From Prolixibacter sp. SD074 (lineage in GTDB: Bacteria > Bacteroidota > Bacteroidia > Bacteroidales > Prolixibacteraceae): 64,000 bases of DNA. The notes beneath the pieces are model-generated. The model was given only the letters and a program-made list of their open reading frames with translations, did not search any database and was not told the origin of the DNA. Below, piece after piece: positions 46,446-56,110 of the stretch. The first letter of the stretch is position 1, and every line of letters starts with the position of its first letter. A program made the translations under genes and the position numbers. The DNA is taken from positions 2,037,001 through 2,101,000 of the forward strand of contig NZ_BLAW01000001.1 of the NCBI RefSeq assembly GCF_009617895.1. The letters run 5' to 3'.

Positions 46446-47039
46446 TCATGAAAGTGTCAAATTCAATTCTCGCTCCTCAATCAGTTTTCTCAGGTTAATT
46501 AAAGCATAACGCATCCTTCCAAGTGCGGTGTTAATCGATACTCCGCTGTGTTCTGCGATTTCTCTGAAACTGAATCCGAGATAGTGACGCATGATAACAA
46601 CCTGCCGCTGATCATCAGGCAATTCCTCAATTAAATGACGGACTTCACGAAAAATTTGTTCACTGACCAGGTTGTCCTCAATGTTCATGTCGGAGAATTT
46701 CGGGCTATTAAAAATGTCCACTTCTGTCTCATCATTCGATATCGTACTCAGGTGCTTCTCTCTCCTGAAGTGGTCAATAATCAAATTATGAGCAATGCGG
46801 ATAGCCCAGGATACGAATTTACCGTTTTCGGTATACCGCCCTTTTTTTAACGATTGAATAACTTTAATGAATGTGTCCTGAAAGATGTCTTCAGCAACCG
46901 CATGATTTTTCACGATCATAAAAATGTACGTGTAAATCCGGTTCTTGTGACGTGTAATCAGGATTTCAAGAGATTCGTGTTCGCCATCCACAAACTTTTG
47001 AACGAGTGCATAGTCGTCCAAATGCTTAATTTCTACCAT
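46446..47039 (-). CDS. ECF-type RNA polymerase sigma factor
   Basis: 197 residues. Region 2 (about 25-90) includes AEDIFQDTFIKVIQSL. Region 4 (about 130-185) includes LPDDQRQVVIMRHYLGFSFREIAEHSGVS, the -35 recognition helix-turn-helix. There is no FecR-like or other membrane anti-sigma gene next to it; instead a small soluble protein gene follows beyond a terminator. It is divergent from uvrA with a 159-bp gap. The regulon cannot be inferred. Confidence 0.92.
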   Translation of the reverse strand: MVEIKHLDDYALVQKFVDGEHESLEILITRHKNRIYTYIFMIVKNHAVAEDIFQDTFIKVIQSLKKGRYTENGKFVSWAIRIAHNLIIDHFRREKHLSTISNDETEVDIFNSPKFSDMNIEDNLVSEQIFREVRHLIEELPDDQRQVVIMRHYLGFSFREIAEHSGVSINTALGRMRYALINLRKLIEERELNLTLS

Positions 47040-47119
47040 AATACTATAAGGTTGGTTCTCAAGGTAGAAATATTTCGATAGGCGTGTCTCCTTTTTTAAG
47101 TCGGTTAATAACTAATTGT

Positions 47120-47127
47120 TAACTTTG
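47120..47127 (+). promoter_or_regulatory. Promoter -7 box of uvrA
   Basis: TAACTTTG, matching TAnnTTTG, 71 nt before the uvrA ATG. Confidence 0.5.
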
Positions 47128-47198
47128 CAAGCATCAAATATATATTATTTTTTTTACAAATATTAACATTTATCAAAAAAATCATTTTTTTCATTCCA

Positions 47199-50000
47199 AT
47201 GCTTTCAGAACCTAATGGATACATCGAAATAAAAGGCGCTCGCGTCCATAATTTAAAGAACATTGATCTAAAAATTCCCCGTAGCCGATTCATTGTCATC
47301 ACCGGACTTTCCGGTTCCGGGAAGTCTTCTCTGGCATTCGACACGCTTTATGCCGAAGGACAAAGACGGTACGTGGAGAGCCTTTCCAGTTATGCACGGC
47401 AATTTCTTGGTCGCATCGACAAACCCGAAGTCGATTACATCAAAGGAATACCGCCGGCTATTGCCATCGAACAGAAAGTAAATACAAGAAACCCAAGATC
47501 GACGGTAGGGACCTCTACGGAGATTTACGATTATTTGAAATTGCTTTTTGCCCGTGTGGGAAAAACAATTTCTCCCGTTTCCGGCAAAGAAGTTTCACGA
47601 TATCAGGTAACCGATGTTGTCGATTTTATTTTATCACATCCGGATAAAACGCATGTACTTGTTTTATCGCCGCTTCATGTAAAAAAGGACCGCTCGCTTG
47701 AAACAGAAGCAGATTTGCTAAGGCAGCAGGGATTTACCCGCCTGGAAATTGATGGCGAAATTCATCGGATAGATGACCTGCTCGCCGATTCAAAGACGCT
47801 AAAGGCCAAAAGCGATGTTTATATCGTGATTGACAGGATTGCTGTTTCGCAAGACGAAGATACACAGAGCCGTGCAGCAGATTCTGTTCAAACGGCTTTT
47901 TACGAAGGGAAAGGCGAATGTGTCATCAAGGTGATGGGCGATGAAATCATAGCGGAGCATTTTTCTAACCGGTTCGAAGCAGATGGAATCGAGTTCGAAG
48001 AGCCGTCCATGCACATGTTCAGTTTCAACAATCCCATTGGTGCCTGTCCAACCTGCGAAGGTTACGGTAAAATAATCGGTATCGACGAAGATTTGGTGAT
48101 CCCAAATAAATCGTTATCCATCTATAACGATGCGATTGCCTGCTGGAAAGGTGAGAAAATGAGTGAATGGAAAGAGCAATTGCTGTTCAATGCCGATAAA
48201 TTCGACTTCCCGGTTCATAAGCCATATTACGAATTAACCGAAGAACAACGACACCTGCTTTGGACCGGGAACCGCCATTTTCATGGACTAAACCGGTTCT
48301 TCAAATACCTGGAAGAAAAAGCCTACAAAATCCAGTACCGCGTGATGTTGTCGCGCTACCGCGGAAAAACAACTTGCCCTGATTGTCGCGGGACCAGGCT
48401 GAAAAAGGAAGCAGCTTATGTAAAAGTAGCTGGGAAATCCATCCAGGAATTGGTCATAACGCCCGTCAATGAGTTGAGAAAATATTTTGCCAACATTCAA
48501 CTGTCCGGGCACGAACAGGAAATTGCCAGCCGTTTACTTACCGAAATCAACAATCGTTTGAGTTTTCTTTGCGATGTAGGCCTGGGGTATCTCACGTTGA
48601 ACCGGTTGTCCTCCACTCTTTCCGGAGGCGAATCGCAACGAATTAATCTGGCGGCCTCGCTGGGCAGCAGCCTGGTTGGTTCGATGTATATCCTCGATGA
48701 ACCGTCCATCGGATTACATTCGCGTGATACCAGCCGCCTCATTAATGTTCTAAGAAAACTTCAGGATCTGGGTAATTCGGTGATTGTTGTGGAACACGAC
48801 GAGGAAATTATCCGTTCGGCTGACGAAATCATCGACATTGGTCCATTCGCCGGAATGCACGGAGGAGAGATTGTATTCCAGGGAAACCACAAAAAACTAG
48901 CAAAAGAAGGGACCAGTCTTACAGCCAAATACCTAACCGGAGAAGAAGAAATTCCCATTCCTGCGAAGCGCCGTTCGTGGAATAATTTCATCGAAATAAC
49001 CGGTGCCCGCGAAAATAACCTGAAAGGCATCGATGTGAAATTTCCGTTGAATACCATGACCGTTGTGACCGGTGTTAGTGGGTCGGGAAAATCATCTTTA
49101 GTAAAAAATATTCTATACCCAGCCCTGGTGAAATATTACGGTGGGTATGGCGAACGGACAGGAGCACACCAAAAGGTGGATGGCGACATGCATTTGTTGA
49201 CCGGAATTGAATTTGTCGATCAGAATCCTATCGGGAAATCGTCCCGGTCCAATCCGGTAACCTACCTGAAGGCCTACGACGAAATCCGAAAACTCTTCGC
49301 CGACCAGCAGGCTTCCAAAATCAACGGATTCAAGGCCTCTCACTTTTCGTTTAATGTCGATGGCGGCCGTTGTGAAGAGTGCCAGGGCGAAGGTGTCATC
49401 AAGGTGGAAATGCAGTTCATGGCCGACATTTCGCTAACCTGTGAAAGTTGCGGGGGAAAACGTTTCAAACAGGATATCCTGGAAGTTCGCTACCACGAGA
49501 AAAACATCTATGATATCCTCGAAATGACCGTTAATCAGGCGATCGGATTTTTCAGTGAAAAGGCAAAAACCACTGAAAAGCGCATTGTGAAAAAACTGAT
49601 TCCGCTTCAGGATGTTGGACTCGGCTACCTAAAATTAGGACAATCTTCCAGTACCTTATCCGGAGGTGAAAGTCAGCGAATCAAACTGGCTTCATTCCTG
49701 GCAAAGGAAAAAGATACACCTACCCTTTTTGTATTCGATGAACCCACTACCGGGCTCCATTTTCACGACATCCGCAAACTGCTGGATGCTTTCAACGCGT
49801 TGATATCAAGAGGACACAGCATTATTATTATTGAGCACAACCTGGATGTCATTAAATCGGCTGACTGGATCATCGATTTGGGACCGGAAGGTGGTGACAA
49901 AGGCGGAAAGATTATTTTTGAAGGAACTCCCGAAAAATTAATTGGCTGCAAAGAATCATACACCGGTCAATATTTAAAGCCGAAACTTCACATGAAATAA
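47199..50000 (+). CDS. uvrA: Excinuclease ABC subunit A
   Basis: 933 residues, the full UvrA layout. Walker A of NBD I is GLSGSGKSS (about 32). A zinc module carries CPTCEGYG (about 284) and CPDCRG (about 394), and signature I is LSGGESQR (about 475). Walker A of NBD II is GVSGSGKSS (about 627). A second zinc finger carries CEECQGEG and CESCGGKR (about 725-755), and signature II follows. It recognises DNA damage with UvrB in nucleotide excision repair. It is a single gene; a terminator overlaps the end of the convergent MATE gene. Confidence 0.97.
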   Translation: MLSEPNGYIEIKGARVHNLKNIDLKIPRSRFIVITGLSGSGKSSLAFDTLYAEGQRRYVESLSSYARQFLGRIDKPEVDYIKGIPPAIAIEQKVNTRNPRSTVGTSTEIYDYLKLLFARVGKTISPVSGKEVSRYQVTDVVDFILSHPDKTHVLVLSPLHVKKDRSLETEADLLRQQGFTRLEIDGEIHRIDDLLADSKTLKAKSDVYIVIDRIAVSQDEDTQSRAADSVQTAFYEGKGECVIKVMGDEIIAEHFSNRFEADGIEFEEPSMHMFSFNNPIGACPTCEGYGKIIGIDEDLVIPNKSLSIYNDAIACWKGEKMSEWKEQLLFNADKFDFPVHKPYYELTEEQRHLLWTGNRHFHGLNRFFKYLEEKAYKIQYRVMLSRYRGKTTCPDCRGTRLKKEAAYVKVAGKSIQELVITPVNELRKYFANIQLSGHEQEIASRLLTEINNRLSFLCDVGLGYLTLNRLSSTLSGGESQRINLAASLGSSLVGSMYILDEPSIGLHSRDTSRLINVLRKLQDLGNSVIVVEHDEEIIRSADEIIDIGPFAGMHGGEIVFQGNHKKLAKEGTSLTAKYLTGEEEIPIPAKRRSWNNFIEITGARENNLKGIDVKFPLNTMTVVTGVSGSGKSSLVKNILYPALVKYYGGYGERTGAHQKVDGDMHLLTGIEFVDQNPIGKSSRSNPVTYLKAYDEIRKLFADQQASKINGFKASHFSFNVDGGRCEECQGEGVIKVEMQFMADISLTCESCGGKRFKQDILEVRYHEKNIYDILEMTVNQAIGFFSEKAKTTEKRIVKKLIPLQDVGLGYLKLGQSSSTLSGGESQRIKLASFLAKEKDTPTLFVFDEPTTGLHFHDIRKLLDAFNALISRGHSIIIIEHNLDVIKSADWIIDLGPEGGDKGGKIIFEGTPEKLIGCKESYTGQYLKPKLHMK

Positions 50001-50009
50001 AGAGCGAAA

Positions 50010-50043
50010 AAACCGGTCACTTAGCAATTTCATTGACCGGTTT
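50010..50043. terminator. Bidirectional terminator shared by uvrA and the MATE gene
   Basis: AAACCGGTCA (50010-50019) pairs with TGACCGGTTT (50034-50043). The hairpin contains the MATE stop codon (50017-50019) and its last codons. The tail is TATTCTTTT on the plus strand and TTTTCGC on the minus strand. Confidence 0.75.
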
Positions 50044-51414
50044 ATTCTTTTCTTCCGCTTCCCCCTGTTGAAGTCTGTTCAGAAGCTTCACTTCCCGTAA
50101 GGTGACGAAAAGTACAATACAGGCCGATACGAAATCGGAAATCGGGCTGGCCATCCAAACTCCGGTCAGGTCGAAAAACTTCGGTAAAATGAAAAGCAAT
50201 GGCGTGAGGACGATGACCTGCCGCAATAAAGTAAGAAACATTGCAATGCCAGCTTTGCCGATGCTTTGGAAATAGCTGGAAACAATAACCTGGTAACCAA
50301 CTACCGGAAGCATCAGGGTGAATATGCGCAGTCCCTTTACACCAATATTAAAAAGTTCTTTGTTTTCGTTATTAAACAACCGAACGATTTCCCCCGGGAA
50401 GACCTGAACGACAACAAAAGATACTATTGCAATCCATGTGGCTGCCTTCATTGCCAGGAACCACGCCTCTTTCACCCGGTGGAAGTTCCGTGCCCCATAG
50501 TTAAAACCAACGATTGGTTGCAAGGCCATATTGATGGCAATCATCGACATAATAATCATGATAACCACCGAATTGATGATTCCCATAGCCCCCACTGCGA
50601 CATCCGAACCAAAACGAATCAATTGAGTATTGAAGGTAGCTTGCACCAAACTGGCTGCCAATTGCATGGCAAACGGCGCCATTCCGACGGATAAGATTCG
50701 AAAAATGATTACCGGTTCCAGTTTCAGGTTCAAAAAGTGAAGCTTAACAATGGATTTCGAGCCGGTGAAATGACGAAGGACCCACAAGGTCAATAAAACC
50801 TGTGATATAACGGTGGCAATTGCAGCTCCCTGCACCCCCATCTTCAGAACAAAAATAAAAATAGGATCCAGTACCAGGTTGGTTCCGGCACTAAGAAGCA
50901 TGGAATGCATAGCAATTTTGGCATTTCCTTCGGACCGGATAATATTGTTTAACGAAAAGCCGACCACTTGAAAAATGGTACCCAACAGGATGATGTCAAG
51001 ATAATCGTTCGCATAACCGATGGTTTCGCTAGTTGCCCCAAATAAATAAAGCAATGGATTCTTCACAGTGAAACCAGCCACCGTAACCAGTATCGACACG
51101 ATGACCATCAGTGAAAGGCCATTTCCAAGCACTTTTTCGGCCTGAAGATAATCTTTCTTTCCCATATTAATGGAAATCCGGACACCTGCTCCTACACCAA
51201 TGAGCATGCCAAAAGCAGCCACCAAAATCATGATGGGAAAAATGACCGATAGTCCGGAAAGCGCCAAAGCACTTACTCCCCGCCCGATAAAAACCCGATC
51301 GACAATATTGTACAAAGCATTCATCATCACACCAATAAATGCCGGTACGAAATATTGCCACATCAAACGGCCAACTTTTTGCTGTTCAAGATCCCTGGTT
51401 GCTTTTTCGGGCAT
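50017..51414 (-). CDS. MATE-family efflux transporter
   Basis: 465 residues with about 12 membrane helices in two homologous halves. The first half shows the GVMMNALYNIVDRVFIGRG region and the second NMALQPIVGFNYGARNF, both diagnostic of MATE (NorM/DinF-like) proteins. Such antiporters export drugs or metabolites with Na+ or H+. There is no regulator gene beside it. A TAAATTTG box lies 55 nt upstream. Confidence 0.92.
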   Translation of the reverse strand: MPEKATRDLEQQKVGRLMWQYFVPAFIGVMMNALYNIVDRVFIGRGVSALALSGLSVIFPIMILVAAFGMLIGVGAGVRISINMGKKDYLQAEKVLGNGLSLMVIVSILVTVAGFTVKNPLLYLFGATSETIGYANDYLDIILLGTIFQVVGFSLNNIIRSEGNAKIAMHSMLLSAGTNLVLDPIFIFVLKMGVQGAAIATVISQVLLTLWVLRHFTGSKSIVKLHFLNLKLEPVIIFRILSVGMAPFAMQLAASLVQATFNTQLIRFGSDVAVGAMGIINSVVIMIIMSMIAINMALQPIVGFNYGARNFHRVKEAWFLAMKAATWIAIVSFVVVQVFPGEIVRLFNNENKELFNIGVKGLRIFTLMLPVVGYQVIVSSYFQSIGKAGIAMFLTLLRQVIVLTPLLFILPKFFDLTGVWMASPISDFVSACIVLFVTLREVKLLNRLQQGEAEEKNKPVNEIAK

Positions 51415-51469
51415 TGAGTTTTGTGTTGGTTTAGTTTGATTACCTTATAATGCTTCTATTTTGAAAGTG

Positions 51470-51477
51470 CAAATTTA
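51470..51477 (-). promoter_or_regulatory. Probable -7 box of the MATE gene
   Basis: The minus strand reads TAAATTTG, 55 nt before the ATG at 51414. Confidence 0.5.
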
Positions 51478-51554
51478 GGGATTATATCCTGCAAATACAG
51501 ATATTGAATTTTCGCTTTCAATTCAACACCTGTTTCCACCTTTTGTAAAAGTTA

Positions 51555-51562
51555 TATCTTTG
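51555..51562 (+). promoter_or_regulatory. Promoter -7 box of the HEAT-repeat gene
   Basis: TATCTTTG, 24 nt before the ATG at 51586, a typical short leader. Confidence 0.55.
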
Positions 51563-51585
51563 TTGACGAAGAAGAGATAACAATC

Positions 51586-52143
51586 ATGGGAAAAGAGCCA
51601 CAGAAAAAAAAGATATTGACCAACCTTCAATCAGAAGACCCATTAATGGTTATTGAGACGATAAAAGAGTTGAGAGAAACCGGTAATAGTAGTTATATTC
51701 CGGTGCTGGTTGAATTGCTTCATTCCACCGATAATCCGGAGATTAGACAAAAGATTATCCGGTTACTGGCGGAATTGAAATACAGCGATGCCATCCCACG
51801 TATTGTGGAAGCCATCAATAATAAGAGATATGCTTCCGAACTGAAAGAATTGGTTTCGATTTGCTGGGAAAACAGTCTTGATTTCAGTCCGTACCTGTCG
51901 CTGTTCGTCGACCTGGTTATCGAGTCTGAATTCATGGTTGCTTTCGAAGCCTTTACCGTTATTGAAAATATGGTAGGCGAAATTGATGCTTTGTACAAAA
52001 ACGAACAGGTGGAGAAATTAAGGGCAGCCAAGGCAACTGCACCTGCTGAAAAAATGTCGCTGTTGGAGGATCTGGAAAGAATTATTCCGGAAATACCGGA
52101 ACAAAAAGAACAACAATTCGAAGAAAGGAAAACATCAAAATAA
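51586..52143 (+). CDS. HEAT-repeat protein
   Basis: 185 residues, all helical. Two to three HEAT-like helix pairs are visible at about 10-105 (MVIETIKELRETGNSSYIPV, then IRQKIIRLLAELKYSDAI), followed by two further helices and a Glu/Gln-rich tail. There is no catalytic motif; HEAT folds serve as protein-binding scaffolds. It has its own promoter and terminator and no partner gene. Its function is unknown. Confidence 0.75.
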   Translation: MGKEPQKKKILTNLQSEDPLMVIETIKELRETGNSSYIPVLVELLHSTDNPEIRQKIIRLLAELKYSDAIPRIVEAINNKRYASELKELVSICWENSLDFSPYLSLFVDLVIESEFMVAFEAFTVIENMVGEIDALYKNEQVEKLRAAKATAPAEKMSLLEDLERIIPEIPEQKEQQFEERKTSK

Positions 52144-52177
52144 AAAGGAGCTGCCCGAATTGGACAGCTTCTTTTGT
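52143..52177 (+). terminator. Terminator of the HEAT-repeat gene
   Basis: AAGGAGCTG pairs with CAGCTTCTT (one G-U), continues across one C-A mismatch with CC/GG, and is followed by TTGTTTT. Confidence 0.65.
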
Positions 52178-52194
52178 TTTATGTTCGATGACAA

Positions 52195-53190
52195 TTATTT
52201 ATTTACATTATTGGAGAAATACTTCATAAACTGAGCACGTTCGTAAAGTACCGGGTTCGGCAGGTTGGAATAACTCAACCGTCCACGAAATTCGTCCAGA
52301 CTCTTGAAATTCCATTTTTTCATGAATTGTTCCAGGTAGTCCACCATCTCTTTCACTACCGGGATGCCATTCACATACATGGCTGAACAAACCTGTCCCA
52401 CTGTAGCTCCGGCCAATAACTGTTTTACGAGGCCTTCACCATCGTGAATACCAGTTGATGCGGCGATATCGATTCGTCTCTGTGTACCGGAAATAATTCC
52501 AACCCAACGAAGTGACTGCCTTATATCAGCTGGTGTACTGAATATCTCTGCGGCAGATATAGCCAGTTTATCCAGATTAATATCCGGCTCGTAAAAACGA
52601 TTAAACATCACCACACCGGTTGCCCCATGAGCATATAACCGATCGACCATGCTCACCAGGTTGGAGAACTGCGCCCCGATTTTCATAGCTATCGGGATAT
52701 TGACCACCTTTTTCACTTCGGTCAGAATTTCGAGATAACGCTCTTCAATCTCTTCTGATTTTATTTTGCGATCAGTCGGGACTATAAATGCGTTAATTTC
52801 CAATGCATCGGCACCAGCTTTTTCAATCTCCCTGGCAAAGCCAATCCATTGGTTTCCGGAAACACAGTTAATGCTGGCAATAATCGGAATAGTAGTTGCT
52901 TCTTTAGCTGCTTTTACCAGCTCGATATAATGATGCAGCGTGTTGTCGTGCAAATAGGCCCGGATATAATCCTCCGCTTCAGGATATGCAGTATTCTGCA
53001 AATCCTTGCTAAGCATCACGTTTACCTCGTTATTAATTTGCTCCTCAAATAAAGACTTCAGGACTACAGCTCCCACACCATTTCTTTCCATTTCAACTAT
53101 TTTCTCAATGGAATTGGTGAGCCCCGAACTTCCGGCTACCAAAGGATTCTTCAGGTTTAGCCCTAAATACATTGTGGTAAGATTTGCCAT
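52195..53190 (-). CDS. Dihydroorotate dehydrogenase-like flavoprotein (paralog 2)
   Basis: 331 residues, homologous over the full length to the protein at 974-1960: the same AGSSGLTNS start, IASINCVS, GADALEIN, SLRWVGI and AASTGIHD motifs. It has the class 1 DHOD barrel with FMN contacts. It is not next to Nfn or pyrimidine genes; yggS lies 38 nt upstream on the same strand, so they may be co-transcribed. Two copies in 50 kb suggest distinct roles. Its substrate is unknown. Confidence 0.8.
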   Translation of the reverse strand: MANLTTMYLGLNLKNPLVAGSSGLTNSIEKIVEMERNGVGAVVLKSLFEEQINNEVNVMLSKDLQNTAYPEAEDYIRAYLHDNTLHHYIELVKAAKEATTIPIIASINCVSGNQWIGFAREIEKAGADALEINAFIVPTDRKIKSEEIEERYLEILTEVKKVVNIPIAMKIGAQFSNLVSMVDRLYAHGATGVVMFNRFYEPDINLDKLAISAAEIFSTPADIRQSLRWVGIISGTQRRIDIAASTGIHDGEGLVKQLLAGATVGQVCSAMYVNGIPVVKEMVDYLEQFMKKWNFKSLDEFRGRLSYSNLPNPVLYERAQFMKYFSNNVNK

Positions 53191-53228
53191 TCGGAAAATT
53201 TTTATAAAACGATTTTTTGATTTAAGAT

Positions 53229-53906
53229 TCAGTTATTCTGATAATTTCGCTCGCCGAAAATATTGGTTCCTATGCGCACCATGGTACTCCCTTCTTCAAC
53301 AGCTAACTTATAATCGCCCGACATTCCCATCGAAATTTCACTGAAATTTGGTGCATCACTGAAATACTTTTCTTTCAGTTGTCCAAAGATAGTCGAAAGG
53401 CTTCTAAATTCTCTTCGGACCTGATCTATAACATCAGTAAAAGTAGCCATTCCCATCACGCCATCAATCCTCACAAATTGTAGATTTTTAAACTCCGGTG
53501 AGTTTAACATCTCCTCGGCTTCTTCCATGCTCAACCCAAATTTAGTTTCTTCTTCAGCAATGTGAAACTGCAGCAAACACCGAAGTACCCGATTTCCCTT
53601 CCTGCCCTCTTTATCAATGGCTTTCAGTAAACGAAAACTGTCGGCACCATGAATAAGTGAAACAAAAGGAGCAATGTATTTTACCTTATTGCGCTGTAAA
53701 TGCCCAATCATATGCCACTCAATGTCTTTGGGAAGTGATTCATATTTCCAGACGAGTTCCTGTACTTTGTTCTCTCCAAATACCCGCTGTCCCGCCTGAT
53801 ATGCTTCCATGATATCTTCATTAGGTTTAGTCTTGGAAACAGCCACCAATTTGACATTCTCCGGTAATGAATTCCGAATTTCAATCAGATGCTCAGCAAT
53901 ACTCAT
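53229..53906 (-). CDS. yggS: YggS/PLPBP-family pyridoxal phosphate homeostasis protein
   Basis: 225 residues from the ATG at 53906 (MSIAEHL). A start at 53927 is open but adds seven residues with no family match. The PLP lysine is K25 in AVSKTKP. FGENKVQEL, WHMIGHLQRNK, LSMGMSGDYKLA and RIGTNIFGER are family signatures. It is a monomeric alanine-racemase-like barrel that binds PLP and balances vitamin B6 and amino acid pools. Confidence 0.93.
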   Translation of the reverse strand: MSIAEHLIEIRNSLPENVKLVAVSKTKPNEDIMEAYQAGQRVFGENKVQELVWKYESLPKDIEWHMIGHLQRNKVKYIAPFVSLIHGADSFRLLKAIDKEGRKGNRVLRCLLQFHIAEEETKFGLSMEEAEEMLNSPEFKNLQFVRIDGVMGMATFTDVIDQVRREFRSLSTIFGQLKEKYFSDAPNFSEISMGMSGDYKLAVEEGSTMVRIGTNIFGERNYQNN

Positions 53907-54075
53907 GCAAACAAATTTTTCATCCAAAGTAAGGAAAAATTATCGTTCCTTTGGGGATATCTTTTTGAAATCCGCCGGTTATGTTGTCTGTATGGTTTAA
54001 CGATAATTGAGGTGCACATTTTTTTTTAACTTTACCACACCCAAGTCGGGCATAATTAAAAGCCGCAGGCAATTT

Positions 54076-54741
54076 ATGAAAAAGCTGATTATCCTGATTA
54101 TAAGCGCCTTTTTTGCACTTCAACTTAAGGCTCAACCCAATAATTACCCAAACGAAATTTACCTTGGTGTAAAAGGTGGAACCACCTTTTCGCGCGTCCG
54201 CTTTAATCCTACCGTGAAGCAGGTTATGCTGAAAGGTTATTCCGGTGGAATTGTGTTTCGGGATATATCAGAACCTCATGTTGGTATTCAGGTCGAGCTA
54301 AATTATTCGCAGCGCGGATGGAAAGAACATACCGACGCGGGTGTGGACTATGAACGACAGCTTGATTATTTTGTATTACCCATAATGACACATGTGAACA
54401 TTGGCAACAATGGTTTTCGGTTCTTTATTAATCTCGGCCCATCAGTTTCCTATTTATATACAGATAAAGAGATATTCAACCCGGCTGCTGATGCAACTTA
54501 TACGCCGAACGATTACTATGGAAAGCCCGTTGATGCCGCTTTCGATTTCCAATTTGTCGGTGGTCTCGGGTTCGAATGGAGGTTTAAGGACGGCAATGGA
54601 TTGATGCTCGACACCCGTTTGTATTATAGCCTGCCCAGTTTATTCAACACGAAAAAATCATCCTACGATTCATCGCAATTGCAAACCATTGAAGTTTCAA
54701 TGGCTTACCTCTTCCGGTTAAACAAGGAAAAGAAGGATTAA
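54076..54741 (+). CDS. PorT-like outer-membrane beta-barrel protein
   Basis: 221 residues from the ATG at 54076; the open frame begins at 54007 but this ATG starts a clean signal peptide ending LQLKAQ (about 20). The mature part has amphipathic strands with YLGVKGGTTFSRVRF, GIQVELNYSQRGW, and a final SMAYLFRLNKEK. This is the PorT/OmpA-like eight-strand barrel class in Bacteroidota. PorT itself serves type IX secretion, but many homologs do not, so I do not assign that role. A terminator follows. Confidence 0.78.
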   Translation: MKKLIILIISAFFALQLKAQPNNYPNEIYLGVKGGTTFSRVRFNPTVKQVMLKGYSGGIVFRDISEPHVGIQVELNYSQRGWKEHTDAGVDYERQLDYFVLPIMTHVNIGNNGFRFFINLGPSVSYLYTDKEIFNPAADATYTPNDYYGKPVDAAFDFQFVGGLGFEWRFKDGNGLMLDTRLYYSLPSLFNTKKSSYDSSQLQTIEVSMAYLFRLNKEKKD

Positions 54742-54759
54742 AAATCAGATTACTCAAAA

Positions 54760-54790
54760 AAAGGTGGCCAAAATGGGCACCTTTCTTTTT
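54760..54790 (+). terminator. Terminator of the barrel-protein gene
   Basis: AAAGGTG (54760-54766) pairs with CACCTTT (54778-54784), followed by CTTTTT. The minus-strand DUF1015 gene ends just beyond. Confidence 0.65.
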
Positions 54791-54808
54791 ATATGTTTTT
54801 TGTCTCGA

Positions 54809-56056
54809 TTAATCCAGCTCATGAACCACCAGGCCTGAACGCAACTTCGGCTCAAACCAGGTTGTCTTCGGAGGCATGATATTTCCGCTATCAGCAATAT
54901 CAATCAACTGCTGCATAGAGACCGGATAAAGGGCAAATGCTACTTTCATTTCACCTGAATCGACACGGCGTTTCAGCTCACCTAATCCGCGAATTCCGCC
55001 TATAAAATCGATGCGTTTATCGGTTCGCAGGTCTTTAATTCCCAAATTTTTGTCAAGTACGAGGTTTGAAAGAATGGTTACATCCAGCACACCAATCGGA
55101 TCGTTGTCGTCATAACGTCCCGAACGGGCAACCAACTTGTACCATTTCCCACCTAAATACATACCGAAGGTATGCAGTGCGGCCGGTTTGTAAATTTCGG
55201 CCCCCATTTCGGTTACCTCGAAATCTTCTTCCAGTTTCGCCAGCAATTCCGATTCAGTCAATCCATTCAGATCTTTTACAACCCGGTTGTAGTCGATAAT
55301 CTGAAGCTGATTGTCGGGGAAATGGACTGCCAAAAAGTAGTTGTACTCTTCGTTACCGGTATGATGGGGATTATTCTGCCGTTTTTCGTTTCCAACCAAT
55401 GCAGCAGCTGCAGTCCGGTGATGGCCGTCGGCAACATACATTGCCGGAATGTCGGCAAAAAGTTCCACAATCCGGTTGATAGTTGTTTCATCATCGATAA
55501 CCCAGAAATGGTGACCAAATCCGTCTTCTGCCACAAAATCATATACTGGTTCGGTTTCTTTGACAATTTTCGCCACAATATCATCCAGTTCCGGAACGGC
55601 GGGAAACGTAAAAAATACCGGCTCCACGTTGGCATTGGTATTGCGCACATGCTTCATCCGGTCTTCCTCTTTATCTTTCCGCGTCAGCTCATGTTTTTTG
55701 ATGACACCATTCATGTAATCGTCAACCGACGCAGCGCCAACAATTCCGTACTGGGTACGTCCGTCCATGGTCTGGGCATAGATATACAGCTTCTCTTGCT
55801 CATCCTGTACCAACCATCCCTTTTCCTTAAAAAGATGGAAATTTTCAACAGCTTTATCGTAAACCGGCTCCGAATGTTCATCGGTTCCTGCCGGGAAATC
55901 AATTTCAGGTTTAATGATGTGCAAAAGCGACTGAGGATTTCCCGCTGCTTCCTTGCGGGCTTCTTCCGAATTCAGCACATCGTACGGGCGGGAAGCTACT
56001 TTTTGAGCCAGTTCCCGGGGCGGACGCAGTCCTTTAAAAGGTTTTAAAACAGCCAT
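54809..56056 (-). CDS. DUF1015 family protein
   Basis: 415 residues. N-terminal FKGLRPPRELAQKVASRPYDV, a central VADGHHRTAAAAL near 215, and C-terminal strands identify DUF1015, a family often encoded beside serine biosynthesis genes. Its biochemical role is not established. The HxHR-like HHRTAAA motif suggests a nucleotide or metal site, which is inference. It is the last of the serC-serA-DUF1015 series, 54 nt after serA. Confidence 0.85.
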   Translation of the reverse strand: MAVLKPFKGLRPPRELAQKVASRPYDVLNSEEARKEAAGNPQSLLHIIKPEIDFPAGTDEHSEPVYDKAVENFHLFKEKGWLVQDEQEKLYIYAQTMDGRTQYGIVGAASVDDYMNGVIKKHELTRKDKEEDRMKHVRNTNANVEPVFFTFPAVPELDDIVAKIVKETEPVYDFVAEDGFGHHFWVIDDETTINRIVELFADIPAMYVADGHHRTAAAALVGNEKRQNNPHHTGNEEYNYFLAVHFPDNQLQIIDYNRVVKDLNGLTESELLAKLEEDFEVTEMGAEIYKPAALHTFGMYLGGKWYKLVARSGRYDDNDPIGVLDVTILSNLVLDKNLGIKDLRTDKRIDFIGGIRGLGELKRRVDSGEMKVAFALYPVSMQQLIDIADSGNIMPPKTTWFEPKLRSGLVVHELD

Positions 56057-56110
56057 GTCTCTTTCTATTCAAAAAAATAATTATCCCTTTTATTTCGAAT
56101 ACTACAACCA

